From positions 868,001 to 932,000 of the forward strand of contig JAUKUA010000006.1 in the NCBI GenBank assembly GCA_030549175.1: DNA of 64,000 bases. The letters are read 5' to 3'. The DNA comes from Lasiosphaeris hirsuta. Lineage: Eukaryota; Ascomycota; Sordariomycetes; Sordariales; Lasiosphaeriaceae. This document shows positions 22,701-33,819 of the stretch, one piece after another (positions within the stretch are counted from its first letter, which is position 1; the number at the start of each line of letters is the position of its first letter). The notes under the pieces were generated by a model, which was given only the letters and a program-made list of their open reading frames with translations, had not been told where the DNA came from and did not search any database. Position numbers and translations under genes: made by a program.

Positions 22701-25638
22701 ATATCTCTACTCCTCAGAAACTACCAGGAAATGCCTCAGTTTTTTGTACTTGGTTCTTGGTCCTTGAACAGAATCATGACGCAATCGCCGCTCAATTTAC
22801 TCCGATCATGCCCCCTTTCTTCTTTGTGGCAACACCTATTAGCAACAGAAACTACCCATTTAGACTGTAGGAGGCTACTTAGGAACATAAAGCGCAGCAT
22901 GGATTGCCGTGGATTGCCTCGTTGCTTCCCCATGCTCTGTGCTCCTGACGGAATCCGGCCCATCTCGATTCCCCTCTGCAGCTCCTGATACGTATGCACA
23001 CATAGTCCCATCCGCTCGAGGTACCTGAAGCGGGCAGTCTTAACAACAGCACCACAAGCACCTCAGTCAGCAAGTTTCCCATCCCCGGATTGGCACTAGT
23101 AACGGACGTAGTCCAGAAGAATTGCTCGGCCATGGTGAGGTTAGCCCCCAGTCCGGTCATGTGTTCTGCTTTCCCAGATCACGAGGGCCGCTTGGATTTT
23201 TTTCTTTTGCACCCTCGTCTGCCATGCGTAGTAGACAACGCCGCTTCCCATGTACGATATCGCGGGGGAGACCGTTGCTTAGACCGCTTCCCCGGCAAGG
23301 CACCACCACAGTGACCGGCAGCAGAGACCGGTCCAGAAATGCAACACGGCCTGACATGCCTTAGGTGAGACGCTCATTCCCCTCTGCCAGCGAGGCCAAG
23401 TACTTGTACCTGCGCCTACAATGCGCCGTGGTCGACCCCATCCGAACCTCTTAGGACACTGCCGAGCATAGCTTCCGTTCCCGCATTACCCGCCAGTCTA
23501 ATCCACTGGAGAAGTGCTTGCCGAAACAATGTTGAAATGGATGGAGATCGAGGCCGTCAAGCCATCCTATAGTGGCCCCGCAGGCTGGCGACATTATACT
23601 ATGCTACACTAGAAAATAGCAGTACTTGTTCCCGAGACACGTAATGCCGGCCTGCTAAGTTGTGGTTGTCCATATCCGTAGATATGCCTGTCACGTCAGG
23701 ACCGCCTGCTTCGAGTGATAGCAGCCCCACATATTACTGGTTTTCACGAGCATTGTTGTCTTTCGTCCCCGTTTTCTAATTTCCTGGCAGTTGGTTCAAA
23801 CAAGCAACCCGCCATCCCCCCCTCCAGAGTTAGTGACGAGCTGTCGACACACAGTCGTGTCTGCTATGAGAGATATAAGTAATGACACAACCGCGAACAA
23901 CCGTGAAACAATTACCAATCCCCAACGTGGCTGTGTCTACTCGTCACCCCCTGTGGGATATCTCGATCAGACAACCCGATCTACAATCCAACCCTTGTTT
24001 GTTTGTTAGCGTGCGACCTTAAAGACTGTGGGATAAACTATGCCTCGTTGCTCAAGGTAGATCTTATTAAGTATTTCTTACCCTGATCTATGGATATCAG
24101 TAGTACCTCAGCTTCGAGTACAAGAAAGGTCTTTGGAAAACACAAAATATAACCTTTCACGATACCAGAGTTGCTGCTTCTTGATGATAGAAAGGCCCCT
24201 TAGGGGCTTCAATATCTTTCTCTACAGGAGTGTTACGCACTAACAAGCGAACAGGGTTGGAGTGTAAGTTTAAATTGCTCTCCCAGCATCACAAGGATGA
24301 TTGAAGCTTTGTTACCGCTCATATGTATTAGCCAGGAGCGGAGGCCTCCCGCAACTTGACGATGAGCGGGTATGATGGCATCTAAGAACTCACGACTTGT
24401 CTCCTCTTGCGATGTGACGACAGGGATGTATCCCACCTGGCTACCTGGTCACTCCAGGGCCGAGACCAAAAGGATGAGCCCCAATAAATGGGGCAAAAAA
24501 ATACATACAACACCAGGGATTCGCTGGTCGTCACCGATCCAACTACTAGTCTGGCCCTCACTGGCTTATCTATGGGAGAGCGGACGGGATCCCGAGTTTC
24601 CCAGTAGGTATGGTTGTATGTGTTGGACATGGAGGATATTTCAGCATCTATAGTCGCTGGCCTGAAGGTCACATCTTCACACCTTTACCTATTCACATCT
24701 TCGCTTCTTTACCTCGTTTACATCATACATCCCATGACCCGTGGGATAGGAACCAGTTGGATACACTGACACTCAGTACACTACTCACCTATCATGCCCC
24801 CAGGCCACAGTTCACCCCCAAACGACTCCTGCAACCGGCCAAGTCGGTTTCCATGTCGCTCCCCTGACACCCAACGCACACATATACACACTACCACGCA
24901 AACCCAACAAGATATCATCGGTGGACAACGTGACGCATGATGACATTCATTCCCCTCAAGACCCTCAGCCGTACCTGTAGCCATAACGATACACACGCAT
25001 GACGCGTCCAGAAGCAAAAGCACCTGATCAGCTCCCTTCCCTCCTCTCATCAATGCCATACTACTCTCAAGGACAAAAAGCCTAGCTCTTGATGAATAGC
25101 AGGCAAGGGATGACGAGAAAACTCCTAAACCAACGTCGGGAGGAGAGAAAAGTCCCCCCCCTCCCAAAAAAAAGGAGCTGCAGGCTATAACATGAGAACC
25201 AAAAGCCTTCCGTGTTTCCCCCCTATCCGTATAAGGAGGATCACCAATACTAGAAACATAACAAGCCGTAGACGCCATAAACCCCGCCGTTCCTTGTTTT
25301 CGAAACCCAAAATGCTGGCGACTCCGACTGACTGACGTGGTTGACCGATCGACCGATCCACGACTGCCCCCTCATCCATCTAAGCGGGGTTGCAAAGCAT
25401 ACATCGTGCTGCGCCAGAACCAATTCCACACATCCAGACATCTCCGTCGTCGTACGCAAGGATTAACTTGCCTGCGACGTCACAATCTTCTCGCCTCAAC
25501 TCTTTTCCGCTCTGCGAGCGATGGCAGCAAACCCTTCAAAACACATATCGTGAAATACGCGTCTCTCCTCGTCTCAGGCCTCGTTCGCATTTCGTCCGCA
25601 TTCCGTAGCATCATACGCTACCCTTGCTTTCTTCCCCT
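19793..25638. other. 5.8-kb region without a supported gene
   Basis: This is by far the longest gene-poor interval. It runs from the AIM21 start to the TVP18 stop. Open frames exist on both strands (the longest is 236 codons at 21780-22490, plus), but they overlap each other and lack family motifs or convincing splice structure. The first 300-500 bp probably hold the AIM21 promoter, and the last few hundred the TVP18 3' end. A small tandem repeat is at 21934-21960, and a short GC-rich inverted repeat at about 24193-24209. The rest could hold long regulatory sequence, a non-coding transcript or an orphan gene. Confidence 0.5.
21934..21960. repeat. Three tandem copies of a 9-bp unit
   Basis: CAGACACCG, CAGACACCA and CAGACACCG follow each other exactly, followed by partly similar ACA-rich sequence. 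It is a minor minisatellite-like repeat inside the gene-poor interval. Confidence 0.7.
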
Positions 25639-26388
25639 CTATACAATCATCTGTGCGACACCCGCACCACCCAGCGTCTTGCTCCCGACAAAGGCCTGGC
25701 CCTTGATGCCAGCCAACAGGTAGCAGGCGGCGGTAATGGAAAGGAACACGGCAGCAGCAATCAAACTTGACGCCCTCGCAATGATGGAGAGCCAGTTGAC
25801 AATGCCCATGACGGCGTAGGCGCCAGCGCGCATGTAGTTTGTCGAGACCCTGCGGATGGCGGCATCGAAGCTGGACGATGTCGGGCAGATGCGCAGTAGC
25901 AGAGGCACCTCGATGAAGAGGATAATGAAGGAAAAGATGCTATCGGGTGGGCCGGGTTAGTTGGTCAGTGACCATTTGGGTTGTTTCGGAGGGGATGCTC
26001 ACAGGGTGATGATGCTGAAGATGAGGAGGAAGGCGTTAAAGGAGAAGATGTTGGCAATGCCGAGGGCAAAGCAGAGGATCATGGACAGGATGCCGAGCCT
26101 AGTGAACACTGTCAGCTTCGGCACAAACAACTCCCCAACCACTGCTCCCTCATCATAGACCTGAAAAGCCTGATGGGTGCCGGCGCTTGTAGCGCATCGT
26201 CGGTTCAGGTCGTCGGAAAGTTAGGAAGATACCCGAGAGGAGCTACTCTTTCTTACCATTGTCCGTAAATGCCTATACCATCACATCTCGTCAGCATTGG
26301 TCGTCACAGAGATAGGCGAGGCGTAAGACAGCTACAGCTAGAAGGACTTACTAAAGTTGCGCGTCGCAAATTCCTCTTTCAACGTCAT
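25639..26388 (-). CDS. TVP18: Golgi apparatus membrane protein Tvp18
   Basis: Tvp18 is a small tetraspanning Golgi/late-Golgi membrane protein found with Yip-family proteins and Tvp23; its exact role is unclear. Four exons give 149 aa, the family's usual length: 26388-26352 (MTLKEEFATRNF), a 16-nt micro-exon at 26272-26257 (giving SIYGQW across its borders), 26098-26003 and 25939-25639. All introns are GT-AG, and every junction falls in conserved sequence. Hydrophobic segments include LGILSMILCFALGIANIF and LIFSFIILFIEVPLLL, then two more around MRAGAYAVMGIVNWLSII and ASSLIAAAVFLSITAACYLL. The C-terminal KGQAFVGSKTLGG and VAQMIV are family signatures. It lies downstream of NTF2 on the same strand. 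Confidence 0.93.
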
Positions 26389-27510
26389 CTTGGCAATCTT
26401 TTGTAGGACGGTGGTTCCTGTCTGCGTCGATCGATGGTGTGCCGATCGGGTAGTGGTGGTGACGGGTGGATGTTTTTATTCAAGGGACGGCTTGCTGACG
26501 TCCGGGAAGTCAGGGAAGTAGCTCTTTCGCTTGGCCGTCGCTTTACGTGGCAATTACAATCGCACGCGCGCTGCGGTGGTGCTGGAAGGATCAAAAGCGG
26601 GACTGCGGTTTGATTTGGTTTCTTTGTATTCGCGGTGGGGCAGGTAAAGGGAAAAGGGCTGCTCCCGTTGGGATGGGATGTTGAGTTGACTTGGCCGCTG
26701 TGAAGCTCGAGGTTCAACGTAAGCTACAGACAGTACGCAACGGCTGGTTTGAAGCAGGAAGCACGTTGTCTTTTCCCGCCCCGTCTTGGGTGGAGTGGAG
26801 TGGCTGTGCTAAAAATGATCCGAGGCCTGGTGATTGGCCTGCTGAGGTTACCTCCCTAGTAACGATGCTGAGAGAGCAGGGGGCTGGAGGGCTTGCGTAG
26901 GGTGCTGCTGCCAGGCGACCAGACCCAGCTGCCAGTTTCCAATCTCGTTGGTCGCGAACGGTTTTCTGGGAATTTTCGAAACAGCTTCCCAGACACGGGA
27001 TAACACGCACAGAGGCCGATCAAGAGAGAGGCTCAACCACCTGGAAAAATCACGATTTAGCAAACTGCCTGTTCCCGGTCACACCACCATTTCACGCCCG
27101 GCGCATCGTCCGGCATAAAGCATCTCGGAAGGCCCTCTCCACACTCTTTTGCAAGCAGCGATCTTTGTTTTTGTGCTAGCAAGGCTGCTGACGTGCCCAA
27201 GGTTACGCGGCGCCTAGACGGTATAGCAAGGCTGGCGACATCACCTAAGAAAGCTTTACTGGGGATGCGCGTCTGGAACAGTGATATTGTAATGAAAACT
27301 GACCCAGATTCGCCATGATCCCCATCCCCCTCACCAGTCTCAACTATCTTCGCTTTGCAGTGCCTTGCTCCAACTCTCTAAAGACAATGAAATCGCCAAG
27401 CCGAAACTGAATTCATCTTTCCCTCGATAACCCCCCCCAAAGCTGTGCTTTTTGCGCAAGTCGTTTGTCTACCACGGGGCTTTACTCTCCCAATCACACG
27501 GGTGGCACGC
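26389..27510. other. Intergenic region between NTF2 and TVP18
   Basis: About 1.1 kb with no supported gene. It should hold the NTF2 3' untranslated region and the TVP18 promoter. Short open frames overlap on both strands and look random. Confidence 0.5.
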
Positions 27511-28220
27511 TTAGGCCAAGTTGAGCTTGAAGACATCATTCTGGACGAACCAGGCACCACCCGCATCCTGGGTAAGTTGGAAGGCTTGCGAGTAGTTGAG
27601 AGGGAGTTCCGAGTCATCGACCTGCGCCATATATCAGCAGGCACTACCAGTTGATTTGCTATTATGCCTTACCTTGAGCTGTCCAGTGACGAGGATGAAG
27701 ATGCCGTTGGGCGATGGCTGCGCATCAAGGGTTGTTACTTGGTGTGTAACCTTCTGGAATGGGAGATTCTGCCATCGTCCGCAAAGTTAGCTACCCTGTT
27801 CAACTGCTCTCTCCATCCCGGCTCAGTCGGCTCTTACCGCAAGCTTGTCGACGATTTGTGCAGCTCCGAGTGACGGAGCGGACTCAAAGGTGAGCATGGA
27901 ACCTTCCCTCTGTAATACATATCAGCCATACGTTCCGGGGTTCGTTCAAAGGAGTCGCACATACGTAGAGGTTGCCGAGGGTCTTGCGGTCGGCATCGAA
28001 TGTTGTGTAGTAGTGGGAAACAAATTGCGCTAGTGCGGCGGGTTAGCTATTGGAGAGCAGATAACAAGAGCAAAGTTGACCATCGAAGGCCTCTGTCTGG
28101 CGGTATGGATTCGACTCACTGGCAATGTTCTCAAAGTCGGCTGTCGCGAATATTAGCAAATGGCGGGATCGCGGGGTAGCCCGACGCAGGGACGTAGCTC
28201 GGTTACATACCGGCAGCCAT
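27511..28220 (-). CDS. NTF2: Nuclear transport factor 2 (Ntf2)
   Basis: Ntf2 carries RanGDP into the nucleus by binding FG nucleoporins. Six exons can be read at 28220-28211 (10 nt), 28140-28120 (21 nt), 28029-27965, 27909-27838, 27768-27673 and 27621-27511. All borders are GT-AG and all phases agree. The product is 124 aa, the normal family length: MAAADFENIATQFVSHYYTTF, LYREGSMLTFES, a LPFQKVTHQVTTLDAQPS block, ILVTGQL and the ending AWFVQNDVFKLNLA. These cover the cone-shaped Ntf2 fold, including the acidic patch residues in the DAQ region. The gene is more intron than coding sequence at its 5' end. It lies between TVP18 and the beta-lactamase-like pseudogene, with all three on the minus strand. 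Confidence 0.95.
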
Positions 28221-28951
28221 TTTGACTGGAATGTGTCCTTGATGAGCTTTGGGGAGACAAGTTTAAGATGCGCAGGAGAGAGGCGCCGAGCGGGATGATA
28301 GCCAAACGGTTGGGTTGGATGGTTGGTGAGGTTGTTGATTTTTAAAAGTTTGTAGATACCCAAGAAGGATGAGGGGACACCCAGGCTGCGCCAGGCGAGC
28401 GCGAAAACATGGTGGGGTTGATCTCGGTTTGCCTGAGAAGCCAGGCAGAGAGAGTCGCATGCCACGAAGTACGAAGTGGGGCCAAGCAGCCAGAAAAATT
28501 CTGTCTGTATAAATTTCGCTCCTTTTTGCATAGACCGCTTCGCTTCCTTTTCTTTCTCCTTGTGCCTCGCAGCAAGTTCGAGGGGCAACGTAACTGGTAG
28601 GTGGCAAATGCTCTCACTTTTATACTCTCCTTATTATGATGACAACATAATATCCATTAAGAACGGCCAACTGAATTATATATATGTTGATCAAGAAAAT
28701 ATCAAGCTCAACAGTCTGACATATTCACTCCCATTACATTGCAAAGCACACTCGAACCGTGGACAGCAGGAGCTAATTGTCAATTGCAGATTTTCTCTCT
28801 TGCCTTATGATGACCAGGCAGCCAACTCCGACTCTTGCTACGCTCCGGTTCTGTGGGGCTACGGATTGGGTGTCGATGGCTTTTCTGTTGGCTGCGCGAG
28901 CATTCTTCATCGCGCACTTCGATCTATGTAGCACGTGCCCTGTTTCTAATT
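28221..28951. other. NTF2 upstream region, nothing else seen
   Basis: These 731 bp lie between the NTF2 start and the 3' end of the beta-lactamase-like pseudogene. The part around 28610-28720 is clearly AT-rich (TATATATG run). No coding sequence is supported. Confidence 0.5.
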
Positions 28952-30852
28952 TCAATCAATTCTGTCGTACCAAATCCACCCGTCCACAACTCCGCTCAGC
29001 GTGTCTCTCCATTCAACTCCGAGCTGAGTAACTTTACCATCCACGCCAACTTTGAATTCTGCGGCTGCAAAGTCGGCGAGAAGCGTAGAGGCTGGCGCCT
29101 GGGCCAGTTTTAAGCTCATGACCCAGTACTCGCCTGAGACATGCTCAAACGTAGCCACGGTCTGCCATGTGAAGTCGCTGCGGTCTGCTTTGAGTATGCG
29201 TGTCGTTTGTCCGCCTTTGCTGGTTGTCACCTCTAGCTCGAGGGTCATGTTCCGGTATGCTGGATGGTAGTATGTGCCTACGTATGCCTCAACAAGCAAC
29301 GAATGTGGCAGCGGCTTCGACTTGTAAGCTGGGAACAAGATGTCGACGGCATTTTCCAGTTTCTTGCCCATTCCTTCGGTGAAGTTCACCCATCTGCATA
29401 TCAGTCCGTCAGAAAGCCAGTCTAAGGATGCCGGAGGAGGGCAAAATCCAACTTCTTCTCCCAGTCAAACCTCTTTTCCTCGGGCACTCCCAATCTGTCG
29501 TCAACAAGCTTCCACAGAAGCACCTCGCCGGCCACAGTTGCGCCGAGGTCCGTGTTACCCACTGTGACGAGGCCAAAGCCGTCATCGGGGAGGAAGAACA
29601 CGGCTGTCCCAAACCCCAGCACCAACCTGTTGTGACTGAAGACCCGGTGCCCCTTGTACGATGCCACATCTCACCCGCTAGCATAGGCCGGAGAGGGATC
29701 CCAGGCGCCCCTCCCGGGCCCTTCAGTCATCTTAGGCTCGCGCAAAGCCGCATGCGCTGCCTTGCTCAGGGGGCCCGACTCCTCGAGCTGAGACTTGACC
29801 CACAGGGCGTAGTCGCGAATGCTGGAGATGATGAGTCCGGCGCCGCTGTTGGGACATTTCAGCTTGTCGAGATATCATAGGGGTGGTAAACAATACGACA
29901 CGCATCTCAACTCCCGCTGCGGCACAGGGTCCAGCTCCTTGTAGCCGTCGACCTCACTGTCCCACCAATACCCCCTCGCGAGCCTCTCCTCCGGCTTCAC
30001 CTCAGGCGCCACGAGGCCTGCCTCCCGCGCTTCGTCAACGCCAAAAATACGATGCGCTCATGCCCAGGGGCCCCCAGATCAGCTCGCGCAAGTTATTCCC
30101 CAAGGCTCTTCTTGGTGAGCGTCCCGATGACATGCGACAGCACGGTATACATCAGGTTACAGTATTCTACAACTCCACATCAGCCCTCCCCTTTTTGAAC
30201 GGAGCCTTGAACGGAGCCACAGAGAGAAAGAAAGAAAGCCAGCTACGATACTCAGTGCGCGGCTCCTGCGTGAGCGGGAGGTGTCGTAGCGACCGCACAA
30301 TGTCAGCCGGGGTAGCGACGCGGCGCTCGCCCGTGACGGGGTCGGCGAGGACGTGCGGGCTCGACTTATCGTGGCGCGGTAGCCCGGTGCGGTGCGTCGC
30401 GGCGTCGAGAAGTTGCCGCTGTCGACCAGCACGCCTAGCACCGCGTCCGTGAAGGCCTTGGTCGTGCTCCCCATCATGAACAGCGTGTCGGGGGTGACGG
30501 GGATTTGGGCCTCGACGTCGGCTACGCCGAAGCCCTGGGGTTGGGTGTTAGTTGGGAGGTGTTCTGGCTTTGATGGGGGTTATTTCCTTACCTCGAGGAA
30601 AAAGTCATCGACGGAGATGACGGCGATGCCCATGCCGGGGACATGCCACTTCTCGAGCGTCTTCAGCGCAAATTTCTTGAACTCGGACGTAAACGGGCTA
30701 CCTTCCGTGCTACTCCCATCATGGTGAGTCCCATCCCGCTCGCTGTCCACCACCAATTTCTGGACCGCCGGCGCCCCAAGGCTCGCCGCCGCCAGCTGAC
30801 CACCATGTAGAAGTCCGGCCACCGGTAACACGGCCCCTGAAATGGTCACCAT
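28952..30852 (-). pseudogene. Class C beta-lactamase-like serine hydrolase, decayed
   Basis: These remains belong to the fungal beta-lactamase/penicillin-binding-protein-like serine hydrolase family (AmpC/LACTB fold). Exon 1 (30852-30592) starts MVTISGAVLPVAGLL, a possible signal peptide, and contains EKWHVPGMGIAVI. The next exon from 30534 holds the catalytic SxxK as STTK in FMMGSTTKAFTDAVLG. After SGNFS (about 30410) roughly 30-40 residues expected in the family are missing and the frame changes to HRTGLPRHD. A YCN-type second motif follows (an intron is likely near 30160-30245). Further frame breaks include an in-frame TAA at 30093-30095 and an A5 run at 30043-30047. The frame is open again from about 29670 (YKGHRVFSHNRLVLGFG), where the usual HxG reads HNR. 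The last 145 codons (to 28952) are intact. Single-base indels could be assembly errors; the internal deletion argues for real decay. Confidence 0.75.
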
Positions 30853-31936
30853 GTTTACTAACTGGGACAACTTCAATAACACATAATTTTTATTAAGAAA
30901 TATTCTCGAGACAACAAAAGTTGACAGGAGAGAACAGACCCCCTTCCAATTTCTTGTGGTTATTCGACGTTGCCTGAGTTTGTTGACCATTCGTCATCGT
31001 CAGCACCCAGATTATATAGCCCGCCGATTGAAACGATCCCAATGAGGTAGGTCGATGATAGCGTGCGTTGCGGGTAGGTATGACGGGATTTGGTGAGCTA
31101 GGTGCTGTTCTCATACTCGCCACCCTCGCGCAGGATCAGGTTGCGTTAGACTATGTGGATAAATAGCAAACGCGATGTAATCGCATTGTGCGGCCGAGGT
31201 TGCCTAGATCGTTACATATATCGTCATTGTTCCACGTGCATGTATGCCATGTGCCATAGATACCAACATGACGTCTTGGTGCCCAGCTTTGCATTGTGCG
31301 TCGTGGTTTGAGATATAGAAAGCTATACATACATTCACATTAAAAATTATGGTATTTCACTACACGGCAGGCAAGGCAGACCTGCTGTACCATGCAGGTG
31401 TTTGATCTAAAAGCTCGCTGTTTCCACGCAGGCGGGATGGGTATGAACTAGGTACCTTAACTACGCCTCTGTCTAAGGCATCGTAAATAGCCCATTAACT
31501 ACTCGAAGAATCCTTTGTTATCTCCTAGTCGTTTATCCCACCACATGCAACGGAGCCCTCTACTGGCTCAACACTATTCAACATGACAACCAAGCACATG
31601 CGCCTGCATGTCGCACTCGCCCATCCATAGATGGGCGCCCCGAGAATATTCCTGACCTGGCCCAACTCGACCCTAGCCAGAGCTATAGTTAGAGTCAAAG
31701 CCGGGCTTGTGTCAAGGCCGCCAACGATATCTCTCCGGAGTGATGACATGCGTAAAAGTCAGGAACTCGCCGAGAAATGTGTACGACCCAAGCAAAATCA
31801 TACCGTGCCATCCAGTTCCTTTTTTCTACCCTCCCCGACGAAAGGACAAGGCTTCCGCGCTTCTGCACTTTAACGCCGCGGCCATGGGCCTACCAATAAT
31901 TATCGTGCCCTCTAGATTGCCGATCGCCGTGCCGCT
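30853..31936. other. Intergenic region, partly AT-rich
   Basis: About 1.1 kb between the beta-lactamase-like pseudogene and the stop of the DUF7918-like gene. The segment around 31140-31380 is AT-rich with TATA-like stretches. No gene, RNA or repeat is supported. Confidence 0.5.
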
Positions 31937-33819
31937 TTATAACTCCTCCTCGATCTCCTCAATCTCGTTCTTGGCTAGCGCCGAATGCTCCGGCTTGTCC
32001 TTAACCGCCTGAGCAGCCTCTGCCTTGGCGAGTATGTCGCCGAGTGCTGGAGGGAAACTCCCGCCGGCGGTTCGGAGGTCGCCAATGCCGCTGATGCTAG
32101 GTCTCGCCTTCTTCAACGGACTGCCAATAATATTGTCTTCCGGCAGACTCTTCCCGAACAAAGCAGCGGCCGACATACCAGGAAGCGTGGGTTTTCCTCC
32201 TTCAGGGGGGGTGGCCTCTCCGCCCAGGGACGGAGCACCTGGCGACTTGCGAGAGCTGTTGGCACTGTCGGGTTCCACTGAGTGGGCTCTCTTTAGCTGT
32301 AGAAGTATGTCAGCAACCCATGATCTACAACAGAAAGAAGGTCTGGATTGTGGTGTATCTTACCCGAATACGGTTAACGCCGTCGGCCAGCTCTCCAGTG
32401 AATTTGGCATCATCAGGGCCGAGCTTGGACTTGTCATACTTCGTGTCCACATCCTCAAGCTTGGCGAGAATCTCGCTATCATCATCGTCGTCGTCACTAT
32501 CCTCATCCATACCACCAGGGCTGCCACTGGTCTTTTTGCGTGACTTCCTTCGCCGTGCTGTATGCTGAGAGTCATTGTCGCGAAAGGTTGAGAAGCCCAC
32601 AGTGCCAGTTGTCTTCAGGGGGCCAAGTTTCGAGAAATCGAGCTGGCCAGACCGGCGCTTAGTCGCAGTCGGGGTAGCGACTTGGGACTTCGGGGCCAGA
32701 ACGCCCATTTTCTGGAGCTGACCTGAAGACTTGGTTAGTAGTGTCACGAGCGACCATTGTGTAGACTAGTCACTTACGTTCACCACGGTAGAAGAAGGTG
32801 AAAGTCGCATACGGCTTGTCGGGTCCATCGATGCCAGTCACAGTTTGAGTGCTAATCGTCTTCGGATCAAGCGTCTTGGGCTTGGCAAAGCTCGTAGTAT
32901 GCTCGACGTCCGCGTCCATACCGTTGGAGTTCCCCTTGTTACCGCTTTCGCCCTCGTCGTCATCGTCATGAGCGTCGAATTGAGGAGAGTACTCGCCCTT
33001 CTTGATCTCGCCAGAGGCAATTACTCTGAACATGGCGACCTTGATTTGACCTGTAGCCTCGGGGGGCTCGTCGTCGTCCGAGGAGGAGAGTGAGGCGTCC
33101 TCATCGAAGATAGCCTCAACAGGTGACTTCTCATCATTTCCATACCGGAGGGTGCCCGCAGCGGGGGTACCGGGGGCGCTCTTATCAGTGTCAGCGCCAG
33201 TGCCGTCCCTTTGCCGTCGTCTGCGCTTCTCGAACTTCTGCCTCCGTCGCTCCAGCTTCTCTGCGGCATCGTGGCCCTGGAGGTCTAGACCATTCAACCA
33301 TCGCTCCAGGCCAACCTCGCGGAAGAGGAACTCTCTCTCAGCCAGACCGCCGCCCTCGGAGTCGGGAACCTGAACCCATCGACTGTTCACCCACGTTTCC
33401 TCGCCCGGCCGAAGCAGCGTAGCCACCTCTTCCTTAGCTCTTCCATCAAAGTAGATATAGGCTGCAATGGTCTCATTGTCGCTGTTCGTCATGGGGATGT
33501 ACGGGGTGACTACGCCATGGTACTTGCCTCGCTCTCCAGTGGTAGAGGGCAAGGAGCCGACGAACTGGGGTTTCGGATAGGGGTTGTTCTCGGTCGCACG
33601 GGGTGTCGAGTAGGGTATGGCCAGGCCAGGGGTAAGCAAGGTGATGGAGATTGCAAACTTTGCGGCCTCGGGCTTTTTGGAGTCACCGCTCAGCTGGGGC
33701 TGAGGAACGGGGATGTAGGTATTGATGCGCGAGACGCGAGACTGCTTCTGCACACCATGCTCAGGCAGAGGGGAGCCGTTGGCATGGATGCTCACCGCGA
33801 TGCCCTTAAAGCAGGGCAT
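31937..33819 (-). CDS. DUF7918-like fungal protein of unknown function
   Basis: Three exons, 33819-32778, 32722-32364 and 32296-31937, join cleanly in frame (GER|QLQKMG and NRIR|LKRAHS), giving 586 aa. The N-terminal 200 residues (MPCFKGIAVSIHANGSPLPEH, INTYIPVPQPQ, TPYIPMTNSDNETIAAYIYFDG, WVQVPDSEGGGLAEREFLFREVGLERWLNG) resemble the fungal DUF7918 type of domain, which has no assigned role. A very basic segment (residues about 215-235), an acidic DDDE stretch and a short beta element (IKVAMFRVIASGEI, YATFTFFYRG) follow. The C-terminal third is disordered and acidic, with Lys/Arg clusters that could act as nuclear signals. The family name is from memory of the pattern, so the function is unknown. 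Confidence 0.8.

Noticed and set aside
24193..24209. Short GC-rich inverted repeat (AGGCCCC TTA GGGGCTT)
   Set aside because: A 7-bp stem in isolation; not a bacterial-type terminator context and no snoRNA boxes in the right order.
24781..25278. 165-codon minus frame upstream of the TVP18 stop
   Set aside because: Cys/Gly-rich random-looking translation through homopolymers, with no splice signals or family. More likely TVP18 3' flank.
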